Source: Platerodrilus igneus (lineage: Eukaryota; Arthropoda; Insecta; Coleoptera; Lycidae). From it: a stretch of 64,000 nucleotides of DNA. The first letter of the stretch is position 1, and each line of letters starts with the position of its first letter. A program made the position numbers and the translations under genes. Where the stretch lies: assembly GCA_036346225.1 (NCBI GenBank), contig JARFIW010001104.1, forward strand, positions 4,428,001-4,492,000, read 5' to 3'. Below, one piece after another: positions 12,641 through 24,190 of this stretch. Below the pieces are notes generated by a model. It saw only the letters and a program-made list of their open reading frames with translations. It was not told the DNA's origin and ran no database searches.

Positions 12641-13775
12641 TAGTTCAGATTTGGATACTTGATGACAAGCATATCATTATTAATACAGATAATTTTCGCT
12701 TAATGATGATTACCAAATATTTGGTTATATTCGCAAGGAAAGAGTTTAAGAATACCATCTGAAGGTACTTTTACGCTAGATTAAGGACAAATCGGAAAAC
12801 GTTCCAGATTCAAAGAACTATAAAGTTGTTAATCGTCTCTTGATAAAAGCTTTAAATAATTATGCTCTGTAACATTGGACGTTGAGTATGCTACAGAATT
12901 CAATTTGTGCTGTGGAGATCACTAGCCTGAGTAGTGAGGAAAATATTTTCATGCATTTAAAGCTACGTTAGTTAATTGACTGTTAGAAAGGTATACCGGT
13001 CTACGTGGTAAGGGAATATCCTCATATGAGTTGCTAAACAATTACGATAATTATTTCTTATGGTCATGCTATCCGCTTAATTGTCGAAATACGAATTTGG
13101 TTTTTAAAACAATTTGTGGCTAAGAGATATCTAGTATACTCAATTTGAACTGCGCCACAAGGTTTTGTTATTTATTATGCATGCAAAATATTGCGAACTA
13201 TTGCGTAGTACTTCTAGCATGTATAATTTAATTTTTCACCCTTGCAAAGCCGTTTTCTTTAAATTGCATAGATTGGAAAATGAGAAAAATTTATTAAATA
13301 GTAACCCATCAAGAAAAAATATACATTTGTCAGGCTATAATTGTCTGACCGATTAACTCAGTGAGTCACAGAATGTACGTTACCATTACTTTATGAATGG
13401 TTTAATATTTTTTTAAGTTGCGGTATTAATATATTTTTCACTACTATTCCTAATCAGTTCAAGGGAATCTCAAACGTTTTAACATTTTCTTTTCAAGTTT
13501 TTTTATTAAAATGTTTGTTTTGTCGTGGTGTATTGCTGTTGATATAAATTCGACTTTCACTGAATGCCTTTTGGAAAATAGTAATTCAAAAGTTAAAGAA
13601 GTTAAAGTAAACAAGACTCAAGAATCTTAATTTTCCGTCGCCTAAAATTAAATCTTTGTCATATCATTATAATAATTATTATAACCACTCCCTTGAATAA
13701 AAACAAATATTCAAAATTAATCGGCAAAATTAAACCTACATAATAATCGATCGAACTTTACAATTCAGGTTCTTT
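12641..13775. other. No recognisable gene (5' flank of gene 1)
   Basis: AT-rich DNA upstream of the gene 1 promoter. No coding or repeat structure was recognised. Confidence 0.45.
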
Positions 13776-13804
13776 AATGACGTGTTCCAATCGGGATATT
13801 CCGT
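13776..13804 (+). promoter_or_regulatory. Promoter block shared with gene 2
   Basis: AATGACGT and GGATATTCCGT occur 10 bases apart here and at 61229-61257. Each block ends 64-70 bp upstream of the respective TATA box. TGACGT is a CRE/bZIP-type half site. Conservation in otherwise unlike flanks suggests a functional enhancer or proximal promoter element of this gene family. Confidence 0.6.
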
Positions 13805-13867
13805 CTTGTTTTGAGTCATCTCTTGGTTTTGACTAAGATTTTAAGTATTATATGCAATATTCTGAGG

Positions 13868-13904
13868 TATAAAGGAAGTAGATCTTACAGTGTTTGTATT
13901 AGTT
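13868..13904 (+). promoter_or_regulatory. Core promoter of gene 1
   Basis: TATAAAG at 13868-13874 is followed by an initiator-like TTAGTT at 13899-13904, with the A 33 bp after the first T of the TATA box. Gene 2 has the same spacing (TATAAAG 61327, TCAGTT 61358). The intervening GGAAGTAGATCTTACA is also nearly the same in both. The predicted 5' UTR is about 44 nt. Confidence 0.75.
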
Positions 13905-13944
13905 ACAAAAACAAGTTCAAGCGCAAGAAAACTGGTCCGCTATA

Positions 13945-13971
13945 ATGGTATTAAGACCAAATATGAAATGG
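13945..13971 (+). CDS. Gene 1, exon 1 (start of signal peptide)
   Basis: A 9-codon exon encodes MVLRPNMKW and ends TGG|GTAAGT, a strong splice donor. It is too short for ordinary ORF detection and was found by comparison with gene 2 exon 1 (61406-61432, MIFVANIKW). In both, the exon ends AAATGG, the intron begins GTAAGT, and the start codon lies at the same distance from a shared TATA box. The phase is 0, so it joins in frame to 28516, giving an N-terminus MVLRPNMKW-VLLTCLVLEL that reads as a signal peptide. The link to exon 2 across 14.5 kb is inferred from the paralog and needs a transcript. Confidence 0.8.
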
Positions 13972-14312
13972 GTAAGTTTGTATTTTGATTGTTTAATGTG
14001 AATTTTTCTAAAGCTATTAGTAAGAAGAAAATAACTAAACTAAGAATGATGGGAATTCATATCCTTTAAACTAGTTTTACGAGTTTTAAAAATGCATCTA
14101 CGTTTTAAAAATTACTTCCTTTAATTTATTAATCCACCTTTTATTAATTTTAGATTTAAAAGTAACGTAAGAATACCGGTAGAAAAATCATTAATGAATC
14201 AAAGGGTATTTTTTCTAATCTAATATGTAACTCCGCTCTTTAAAATTAAATGTAGGTGTTTGTGACAGTCCATGTGTTATAATTGAGAATTGACAGGTTT
14301 TGCAAGTTATGG

Positions 14313-14357
14313 TATATAAGCACGCTAGTTGAACCCTGTGCACTCTTACAAAACGCA
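14313..14357 (+). promoter_or_regulatory. Possible cryptic promoter and exon within gene 1 intron
   Basis: TATATAAG at 14313-14320 is followed by a short stretch ending AAACGCAG|GTAATG, which resembles a small first exon with a donor. It has no ATG that I can link to a coding exon and no counterpart near gene 2. It could be an alternative promoter or chance. Confidence 0.2.
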
Positions 14358-15348
14358 GGTAATGTCGTATTAACAATCAACTTTTATTAGGAACCCTCGA
14401 CTTAGAAATAAGAATGATAAATTAATTGTAGTGTAATATGCAGAAAATAACTTTAAAAATTAGAAATGCACCTCTTGCATAATAATTAAAAATTTTTTAT
14501 AACGTTTTGATAATTTTGCGCTAAATTTCAAATAGGATTCTGTTACAAAGATAAAGATCGTTGAACAATTTCTTTATCGCTACCAAGAGAGTCATAAGAA
14601 TTGTCAATAGATAACTTTAAAAGAACAATATTGGCAGGTTTTCAAAAATACAACATTCTTCATAATACCAAACATGGAAAAGTGACACTAGACTAAATAC
14701 GGTCCCTAACACTAACGTGATAAACGTTCAATAAATGGTCTATTATCTCTTACAATCAGAACGGTCATTACGTACAAATTTAAAACAAAAGAAGTAAAAG
14801 CGGCCTCTGAATTAAAGGGTAGTTCCGCTATCAGCTAGCGCAAGTCATTCGTAGATCTTTCGCTTATTCAAATATGACAAAATAAATAAATTGTCGGAAT
14901 GCGTAATATCCAAAAAAGTAAAAATTGTTCAAAAAAATTAATCTAGCAATGTAGTTGTTGTCTGGCTCAAAAACAAAAGAAATAGATTGTCAGTTAGTCA
15001 AAAATTTTCCTTTTGTCATCCCAAATACTAACTTTATATCTTCTTTATATCACAGTTACTTGTCTCACTATTTTACTTTAAAAATACTAGATTGAAACAC
15101 TTTAAAACAAATTACTTTCAGGCTCAAAATTTATAAACTCTTCATGCCATTTAAATACGTTTATTTAATTAATTAATTAAAAGCAATTGACCTAAAGTAA
15201 CAAAAAATTATTACGTCCTTGAAAAACGGCTCTAAAAACTTCTAATTTTATGCATTTAGGAGACCGGTTATTTTATTTTTCTTTACCGGAGTGATTTTTA
15301 ACAAATAGTAAATAGTACAAAAGGAAACTCACTGCAAATATTTAGTCT

Positions 15349-18300
15349 CATCATCATTAGGTCTTCAGTCCTAGAACTGGTTAGACGCGTACCATCATTG
15401 TTTCCTATTCTGAATTAACCTACAGATTTCCCTGAAATTTGCACAGTCTGCATCTATCACTATCTGATCTAGGTCTACATCTACCTCTTTTTTCCTATCT
15501 CTGCTTGTAATATATCCCATACTATTCCCCAAAAATGCCTTAGAACGTATTCTGCCCTTCTATTTCTCTTTTTCCCCAGATATCCTTGTTCCCCTACTCT
15601 ATAACCTATTTGTTATTATCTTTGTCTGTCCATGCTATCGTCCTCATACATCTGAAGCACAGCATTTCAAAAGGCTGCTACCGTTTTTCTGTCTACGTTT
15701 CAGACTGCCCGTATTTCACAGGCATACTGTGCTGTGCTCCACACATATGCTTTCAACAATTTTCTTTTTGCTCTATGTTTGTTGTTTTTCCTCATAGGCG
15801 CTGTTCTTTCTTGTTACATGCAGTTCGGTCACCTTCTATTGTTTTGCAGTTATATACCCTATTTCTCCGACCTTTAGTGGTTGTGAAGGGAGGCAAGCAG
15901 CCTGTGGCTGCCAAGTTCCCTCAACACTTAACCATTTACCGATTTAATATATTTTCCAATATATCTTTTCGCACAGTCAACATTAGTTGCAGATATTTCG
16001 CAACCAACAACTAGTTGTTTATACTAATCATCAGATTTATCTGCGCTTATTTTTTCGTCGTTAGGTTTTCCGTCTCAAAACTGGTTGGACACGTACCTGC
16101 ACTTATTTATATTCTGAGCTAGCCTACATAGTTTCCTGAAATTCTCACACAGCATGTGTATACAGCTCGTTCCCCTTCTATTGTTTTCTAATTTTATGCC
16201 CTATTTCGCCGAGATTCAGTGAAGGTGATTAAGCAACCTGTGGCTACCAAGATCCTCAACACTTGGCCGAAATAATGGTTTTCCAGTAAATCTTTTCACA
16301 CACTTAACATTATTCGAGAATATTGCCCGACCAATTCTTGTAGTTACTTATAATAATCTTCATGTTTAAGCACAGTTATTTTTTCGTCATTAGTTTATCC
16401 ATCTTGGGATTTGTTGGATGCGTACCTCGATTGATTTCCATTCTGGGCTAGCCTACACATAGTGATGGATTCGAACCGAACCAAACCGAACCTTGCCCTA
16501 GGTTCGGTTCGGTTCGAAAACTTTAGTCCGGTTCGGTTCGAGGTTCGGTTCGAAAAAATATATTCCGGTTCGGTTCGGTTCGGTTCGAAAAAAACGAACC
16601 GAACCAAACCGGTTCGACATTTTGATATTTTAAACAACTAATACGTTCAACTACAACAATTTAAATGTTTAATGTAGTTTTTATATTTAGTAGCTGCTAT
16701 TATCAAATAAACCCAACATTAATATGTTTTAGATTTTAGTAGCATAAATCATATTAATACTATTTGTCCAGGTTTGATTTTTCAATACGTACTCTCTTTA
16801 ACAAAGCGTAATTACAATTAGGTTAATAGTGAAAACCACCTCTAAAATTTAGCATGTGTTAATAATTGATGAATTTTACTAATGTCATTTTACCGTGAAA
16901 GAACGATATCACACGATCTTTGCGATTACTTTTATTTTAGTTTTAGTAAGTATAAAAAAAGTATCAAGACAATAAATAAGGTGTTGCTGATTTCTTATAC
17001 AGTACAAACAAAAAGCCGTTTGTCAGTTTATCTTTATTATTATTTCTTTTAAAAGACAATATGTATCAGATGGTTCTCGGAAAGAATCGTAAATCTACGT
17101 CAAACAGTCTTTACGTTTTTCATAATAAAATATAACAGTTTATGGCACGGACATTATGTCTGCTTATTATTTGCATTATAGGGTGTTATTTTATGTCGGC
17201 ATTGATTGAAAAGTTTATGCCCCTATGAGTCATAAACTTCAACCCTTGGTCGTGAGAAAAAGTTTGGGGTCGTTCTTTTGGAGTATCAGCTACTTCTAAC
17301 GACGTTGGTAATGGCCACAATAAATAAACCGTAAATATTATCGTACAATGCGTTTTGTAACACTATTTGTTGAACGATTATGTACAAAAGAAAAGATTAG
17401 TTTTTGCTACAAGGTCACATTTTTTAATATGAATAGAGAGCTGGTTTTCATATAAAAGTAAAAAATTTAAAATGATGGATTAGTAATATATACTTAATTA
17501 AAAATTAAATTGTTTCGTTTATTCTGAAAACTTCTGTAGTCTCTAGACCGTGACCTCGGCTTGTATATGTTTAAGATGGTTTTCAACACGACTTCTGTTC
17601 ATTAAATCAAATAAACTTGTTTTTAAAACCAAATTTTCAAAATTATTTCGAGTTTCTCCAATATCTAATACTAGTTATAAACAAACAACAATTTGAAATA
17701 AGGAGCATTAAACAAATCGAACTAATCTAGAATTTTTTGATCTACAAACGTGGCTCGATGACAAAATTTATTAGATATGTATCACTAATACCTATTACAT
17801 TATTTACCTATTGCCTTACAACTCAATGACCATGTACATTAGAAAATCGTTCTAATTCTTATATGCTTGCTACTAGAGATTTTTAAAATGTGCGTTTGGG
17901 AGAAATTAAGATTGACATGTTTTTAGTGAAAATTAAATTTTTAAACTAGATTTTTATTTAAAAAATCGAACTTTCGAACCGAATCTTGAGCTAGGTTCGG
18001 TTCGGTTCGAGGTTCGGTTCGAAAATAAAATGTCCGGTTCGGTTCGGTTCGGTTCGGTTCGAAAAATCGAACGGAACCTCGAACCTGTTCGGTTCGTGTC
18101 CATCCCTACCTACACATCTCCCTGAAACCCCTACAGCCTACATCTTTTACTATCTGTGTGCAGTAGTCTAACCTAGGTCTGCCTCTTCTTCTCTTTTTTC
18201 CTATCTCTGCTTCTAATATATTCCGCACTATTCCCTCATGCCGTAGTATGTGGCTTATCATCCTATCTCTCCTATTTTTTACCGTTTTCCACATATTTCC

Positions 18301-18830
18301 TTCTTTCCCTACCATTTTTAGTACTTCTTCGTCCTTAACTTTGTCTGTCCATGATATCTTCATCATACGTCTATAGCACCACATTTCAAAGGTTTTTTCT
18401 TGTTCGCTTCTTTTACTGTCCAAACTTCACAGCCGTACAGTGCTGTGCTCCACACATATGTTTTAAGCAATCTTTTCTTTGTTTCTATGTTTGTGGTCTT
18501 TGAGCACAGTAGTTGTTTTTTCTTATTAAATGTAGCACGACCTTGTGCTAATCTTTGTTTTATATCTTTTGTGCTTTTCCCATCTTGCGTTATTTGGCTT
18601 ACTAGGTAGCAGAAATCCTTAACCTCTTGTAAGTTTGTGTTACATACTTGTATTCTTGTTTTTGATTTATTTTCTCCACCTTTGCATACTAGAACTTTCT
18701 TCTTGTATACTACTACTTTGGTTTTACTTTTGTTAATTTTCATACCGTATCTCTCTGTTAGAACCGTTTCCATTTCATTAAGAGCAGCTTCTATTTGGTC
18801 TATATTGTTGTATTATTGTAATACTTAGAT
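15349..18830 (-). mobile_element. RTE-like composite retroelement, split by a hAT insertion
   Basis: On the minus strand this runs from reverse-transcriptase C-terminal sequence (18830-18110, with NKSKTKVVVYKKKVLVCKGG, YGCEVWTV, ISHILRHEG, RRGRPRLDY and FREMC) through the matching C-terminus at 16459-16385 (RLAQNGNQSRYASN). It then passes through a spacer module, a mini 3' end (about 16140-16080), a second spacer, and a final truncated copy ending in ATGATGATG at 15349. The continuous protein segment FREMC-RLAQN is cut exactly where the hAT element sits. The same module order recurs at 19690-21640. All frames are broken. Confidence 0.75.
16460..18108. mobile_element. Non-autonomous hAT element with GGTTC subterminal arrays
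   Basis: The termini TAGTGATGGA and (reversed) TAGGGATGGA form short inverted repeats. The flanking 8-bp direct repeat CCTACACA (16452-16459 and 18109-18116) is a target-site duplication of hAT length. Just inside each end, CGAACC/GGTTCG pentanucleotide arrays run for about 130 bp. The 1.65-kb interior is AT-rich with no transposase motif. It is inserted in the RTE-like composite. Confidence 0.85.
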
Positions 18831-18974
18831 CACACGTTGTTTGGCCCCTCTTTCTTTCTTAGTCTCTTCTTCAGGAGTAAACTACTGTAAGCAATGGTTG
18901 TAAATAATCATTTAGGTTCAAAATACTTAGAAAATTGAGGTTTAGATAATTTAAGTATTCAATATTCACTATAA

Positions 18975-19400
18975 AATTTTTTTAAGGTATGTATAAAAAT
19001 TTAATTTTTAGATTGTAATATGTTCAATTTTAAAATTTGGTCAATGTAAAAAAATATTATAATCTTTAAATATAAAGCTTTCTTAAAGGAAATCTGAAAC
19101 CCGTTTAGGTATTTAGTTTCCTATAGTAAATATATAAATATTTCCATATACATACAAAAATTCACAATTGTTGAAATGTTTTAAGGTTTAATATTTTTGT
19201 CAATTTCTAGAAGATATGCATAAAGCAACTAAGGTTGTTGATCTCTTTTTTTAAGTTTAATGCGTTTAGTTCTTGTGCAATTTTCACCATTTTGATAAAT
19301 TTTCTTCCTCAAAGTCTAAAATTGTAACATTGTCGCAATCCATGTTATGACCTGTTTCTAAAACGCGAGTTGGTAAAGCTGACGCATTAACCTTATTAGA
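18975..19400 (-). mobile_element. Penelope-like element 3' end (left arm of inverted pair)
   Basis: On the minus strand the sequence encodes VLETGHNMD followed by DNVTILDFE, the conserved C-terminal part of the GIY-YIG endonuclease of Penelope-like elements. An AT-rich 3' UTR (19200 down to about 18975) follows, related to 23696-23920. Stops are present. The arm faces a second copy at 19455-19690. Confidence 0.65.
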
Positions 19401-19454
19401 GAAACATCAAGGACACTTCACAAACGAATTGTTTCACACAAAACGACACAAAGA

Positions 19455-19690
19455 GAAAGATTAATGCAACAGGTTTATCAAATCAGGTTTTAGAAACAGG
19501 CCATAACATGGATTATGACATTGCTATATATCTAGACTGAAAAACAAAACCAATAGAAAATTTATCGAAATGGTGAAAATTTCACCAAAACCACAAGCAT
19601 TAAACATAAAAAAGACATCAACAACCTTAGTTGCATCTATGCATATCTTTTAGAAATAAACAAAAACATCAAACGTTAAAACATGTTATC
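19455..19690 (+). mobile_element. Penelope-like element 3' end (right arm of inverted pair)
   Basis: The plus strand encodes VLETGHNMDYD and related residues with stops, then a segment matching the left arm (AACATCAAAC..TTAAAACATG). It is the same GIY-YIG C-terminal region in opposite orientation, about 60 bp from the left arm. An RTE-like 3' end begins at about 19690. Confidence 0.65.
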
Positions 19691-20205
19691 ATCATCATCA
19701 TCATTAGGTCTTCACTCCTAGAACTGGTTGGACGCGTACCCTCATTGTTTCCTAGTCTGAACCAAGCTACACATTTCCCTGAAACTTGCACAGTCTGCAT
19801 CTATCACTATCAGTGTGCTAAAGTCTGACCTCGGTCTACCCCTACCTCTCTTTTCCTATCTCTGCTTGTAGTATATCGCGTACTATTTCCCAGAAATGCC
19901 TTAGAACGTATCCTGTCCTTCTATTTCTCCTATTTTTTTAATTTTCCACAGATATCTTTATTCCTCTACTGTTTCTACAACCTATTTGTTATTAACTTTG
20001 TCTGTCCATGCTACCATCTTCATACATCTGAAACACAACATTCCACAAGGCGTCTATCTTTTTCTGTCTGCTTTTCCTACTGCCCCTATTTCATAGATGT
20101 ACTGTGTTGTGCTCCACACTATGCTTTGAACAGTTTTCTTCTTGTATCTATGTTCGTTGTCTTTGAACATAGCTGCTGTTCTTTCTTGTTTGATGCAGTT
20201 CGGTC
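19690..20205 (-). mobile_element. RTE-like 3'-end fragment
   Basis: It begins (reversed) with CATCATCATCATCATTAGGTC, the short-repeat 3' terminus of the family, followed by GAACTGGTTGGACGCGTACC and decayed C-terminal coding sequence. It is collinear with 15349-15836. Confidence 0.75.
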
Positions 20206-21035
20206 ACATATTGTTTTACAGTTATATACCCTATTTCCCCGATATTCAGTGGTGTATGAAGGGAAGGTCCCAGGTTCGAATCCCGACACGGTCCGCTTGA
20301 AAAATGTTAGGTGAGCATTTTTCACATAAATACACCCTTGTTCGGATAAGAGGTAAAATGGAGGTCCCGTGTGTGAATGTTGTCACGCACGTTAAAGATG
20401 TCTACCTTACTTGGAACAGCAAGGGTTCGGCAAAATTCCAAATTTTCCAGGTAAAAAAAAAACTCGCTTCCTGGCCAATGTAGTACCTTCAGGAGGAGCA
20501 TTGAAATATCACACGTAAGGTATATAAAGGGAGGTAAGCAGCCTTTGGCTGCGACGTTCCTCCAGCACCTGAACCTTTGTCGAATTAATAATTTTTCCAA
20601 TTCATCCTTTCGCACAATCAACATTAGTTGAATATATTTTACAACCAACACCTGTAGTTGTTTATAATAATCATCAGATTTAAGAGCACTTATTTTTTCG
20701 TCCTTGGGTTTTACGTCTTGAAACTGGTTGGAGGTACCTTAGTTTATTTATGTTTTGAGCTAGCTTACACAGTTCCATGCAATTTTCACAACAGCCTATA
20801 TACAGTTCGATTCCATTTTATTGTTTTCTAATTATATGCCCTATTTCACCGAGATTCAGTGGTATGTGAAGAGGGTTAAGCAGCCTGTGGCTGCCAAGGT
20901 TCCCAACACTTAGACATTTGCCGTATTAATAGTTTTCAAGTAAATCCTTTTGCAGAATTAACATTAGTTGAGAGTATTGCAAAACCAATATCTGTAGTTG
21001 TTTATAATAATCACCATGTTTAAGTACAGTTATTA
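20205..21035 (-). repeat. Spacer modules of the RTE-like composite
   Basis: Two copies of a module of about 210 bp, with AAGCAGCCTGTGGCTGCCAA and GTAGTTGTTTATAATAATCA as landmarks, flank a mini retroelement 3' end at about 20695-20770. They match 15836-16380 in order and orientation and, reversed, 11905-12110. The first copy is enlarged by a SINE-like insertion. Confidence 0.65.
20262..20522 (+). mobile_element. SINE-like insertion with B-box
   Basis: GGTCCCAGGTTCGAATCCCG contains a B-box-like GGTTCGAATCC. It is followed by a block with GTTGTCACGCACGTTAAAGA and ends in a tract with a long A run near 20455-20462. At the paralogous site (about 15880) the same spacer runs straight through, so this is an insertion. 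Near-duplicate flanks TATGAAGGGA and TATAAAGGGA look like a target-site duplication. I see no clear A-box, so it may be 5'-truncated. Confidence 0.5.
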
Positions 21036-23695
21036 TTTTTGTCATTCGTTTTTCCATCTTGCGGCTGGTTGGAAGCATATCTCCATTGATTTCCATTCTG
21101 AGCTAGCCTACACATTTCTCTAAAATTCTCACAACTTACATCTTTCACTATCTGTGAGCAGTAGTCTAACCTAGGTCTACCTCTACTTTTATTTTTTCCT
21201 ATCTCTGCTTCTAATATATTTCGCACTATTCCCTCATGTCTTAGTTGTGGCCTATCATCCAATCTCTCCTATTTTTACTGTTTTCCACATAGTTCTGTCT
21301 TCCTCTGCCATTTCTAGTACTTCTTTGTTCTTAACTTTGTCTGTCCATGGTATCTTCATCATACGTCTATAGCGCCACATTTCAGACTTCTACCGTTTTC
21401 TGGTCTGCATCTCCTACTTCCAGGCTTCACAGCCATACAGTGCTGTGCTCCACACATATGTTTAGAGCAATCTTTTCATTGTTTCTATGTTTGTGGTCTT
21501 TGAACACAGTACTTGCTTTTTCTTGTTAAATGTAGCACGGCCCTGTGCTAATTTTTGTTTTATATCTTTTGTGCTTTTCTCATCTTGCGTTATTTGAGTT
21601 GTATGTTCTCGTTACCAATCTGTATTCTTGTTTTTTATTTATTATCTCCTCTTTTGCACACTAGAACTTTAGTTTTATTTTTGTTAATTTTCATACCATA
21701 TCCCTTCGTTAGTACTGTTTCCATTTCATTAAGAGCAGTTTCTAAGTCTTTCTTGCTAGATGCTAATACTGCTATATCATCTGCAAATCTAAGCATATCA
21801 ATCTTTTGTCCCTGCATATTAATTCTACGCCTCTTTTTTTTGGTATAGTTACTATGATGTTACGTTTGAAATCTTTGGGTATCTCGCCTGTCTCATACAT
21901 ATAGCTTACAAGTCGGAAAAAACGTTCTGTTATTGCTTGTCCAGCGGCTTTTAGAGTTTCTGCTTGCACCTTATCTGTACCATTCATTCATTCATCTCCT
22001 GAATATAAATTTCCTATATATTCCTGCCATCTAGCTACTTTCTCTACATTTTCTATAATGACGCTTCCTCAGGCATCCTTTATATTTTTGCTATATAGTT
22101 TTATATCCCTAAAATTCATTCTAATTAATTTGTATGCTTCGTCAGTCTTTCCTATTTGCATCTTAGTTTGTACCTCGTAGCACTTTTCATCAATCCATTG
22201 TTCTTTAGCTTTCCTGCAATTGCGAATAATTTCCCATTTTATGGCTTTGTATCTCTGTTTCCTGTTTCGTCTGATCTATTTTTGCACTTTCGTCTTTCTT
22301 CTATTAAATTCAGGATATCCTTTGATATCCATGGTTTCTTATTTTCTTTTGTGAATATCCCAGAATCTTTGGCCGCCATGTCTAAGTTGGATTTAATGTT
22401 ATTCCATTCTGTTTCTACTTCCTGGTATCAGAAATTTTCTCGATATCTTCCAGCAATTCATTTTACTTTTTTTCAAATCTTTCGTGGATATCTTTATCTT
22501 TTAGCTTCTCAAAGTCAAAGTGCCTTTTTCCGTTTCTCTTTTTCAGATTTTTAAATTTAAGTACGGTTTTTATAATTACGATGTTGTGGTCAGTGTCTAT
22601 ATCTGCTTTCGGGTAGCTTCTACAGTCTTGTACTTGATTTCTAAAGCGTTGTCTAACAAGAATGTAATCTATTTGATATATCTTCTTATATCTCCTGGCA
22701 TCTTTCACGTGTATCGTCTTCTAGCATGATGTTGAAATAATGTATTTGTGATGGTTAAGTTGTTCTTGTCGCAAAATTCTACCAGCATATTTCCCCTGTC
22801 ATTTCTCGTGCGTAAATAAATAAACCAACTACCGCTCCTTCCCTAACCTCACCTACCACTGCATTAAAATTCTCCGTAATTATTAAATTTTCATGTCCTT
22901 TTACGTATCTTAGTATGTCTTCAATATCTTTGTAGATCGCCTCTACCTCTTCCTCGTTGTAGCTAGAGGTAGGCATGTATACTTGTATTATTACTGTATT
23001 TACGGGTTTAGATTCAAATCTAACCATGGATACTTTTTCGTTCTTTTGTAGGTAGTTTTCTACACGCTGTCCTATCTTTTTTCGCATAACTATCCCCACA
23101 CGCGAATTTCCTTCGTCTAATCCTGTATGAATTACCCCGAAGTCTCCACTCCAAAAATCCCCAGCCTCTGGCCATCGGACTTCGCTAATTCCTACTATGT
23201 CTAGTGCTAACCTATCCAGTTCGAGTTTCAGGTTCTCTAGCTTACCTACTTGTTTCATACTTCTGACATTCCACGCTCCGACTCGCAGAATGTTCACGGA
23301 TCTATTCTATTCTTTCGAATCAAATCCCCCGAAGTAGTCCCCTCCCGGAGATCCGAATGGGGAACTATTTTATTTTCGGTATTTATTACCCTAGAGGATG
23401 CCATCATGTTTAACAATTTCTGTACGCAGTGTACTTAAGAGGTAATGTGGTGGTTTCCCGTTGCCTTCCACATCGCAAAAGTGTGTCTTATAATGCCATA
23501 CCAACCCCTATGGTTTCTGCCACTCTAAGTACCGAAAAAGCTGCTGCCCTCTTTTGGGGATCTGTCTTAGTCTGGTTCCTCACTAAAGACCCCATTAATT
23601 TGGTTAAACCTATACTTCGGCTCTTTAGCTCATTCTACCTGTTCCAGTATTTTAGATCGTCGTCAAGGTGCAGGTCCGTTCAGAATGGTAAAACA
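21036..23695 (-). pseudogene. RTE-like retrotransposon ORF: endonuclease and deleted reverse transcriptase
   Basis: Read on the minus strand, a 5' UTR-like segment (23695-23300) precedes an apurinic-type endonuclease domain at 23297-22779. It starts MNILRVGAWNVRSM and contains GISEVRWPEAG and VYMPTSSYNEEE. A second endonuclease piece (22708-22463) has DTDHNIV, the catalytic D-H region near the domain end. The reverse transcriptase follows, with AAGQAITERF..IPKDFK near 21987-21850, then FADDIAVLASS at about 21790, NKTKVLVC at about 21665, and the C-terminal RHEGIVRNILEAEIG and RGRPRLDY motifs at 21262-21100. The step from IPKK to INMQGQKIDM lacks most of the fingers and palm, so about 100 or more residues were deleted. 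Frameshifts break the rest. Related insect ORFs are usually placed in the RTE clade; the clade is inferred. Confidence 0.8.
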
Positions 23696-23920
23696 TGTCA
23701 ACAATTATAAATTTGTGTATGTATATTTAAATATTTACATATTTACTATAGGAAACTAAATACCATAAGATCAATACTAATCAAAACAGTTTTGCAATTT
23801 CCATTAAGGAAGCTTTGTATTTAAAGATTATAACATTCTATTATACTCTGACCAGTTTTCAAAATTGACACTCACAAATAATAATTTAAAAATTAAACTT
23901 TTATACACCTTCAACAAATT
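23696..23920 (+). mobile_element. Penelope-like 3' UTR fragment
   Basis: The sequence TTTACTATAGGAAACTAAATACC and its flanks are the reverse complement of 18975-19180, the 3' UTR of the inverted Penelope-like pair. Confidence 0.55.
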
Positions 23921-24190
23921 CATGATCATTAGGTCTTCAGTTCTGGAACTGGTTAGACGAGTACTTCCATTGTTTCCTATTCTGAGCTAACCTATACATT
24001 TCCCTGAAATTCTCCCAGCCTAAATCTTTCACAATCTGTGTGCAATAGTCTCTTTTTTCCTACCTCTACTTGTGATATATTCCGCACTCCTCAAATGCCT
24101 TAGAGCGTGCCCTACCCTTTTGTTTCTCCCATTTTTGTTTATTTTCCACAGATATCCTTCTTCCCATACTACATCTTGTTATTAACTTTG
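23921..24190 (-). mobile_element. RTE-like 3'-end fragment
   Basis: CATTAGGTCTTCAGTTCTGG and GAACTGGTTAGACGAGTAC mark the family 3' terminus. The decayed C-terminal sequence continues to ATTAACTTTGTCTGT near 24190. Confidence 0.7.
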
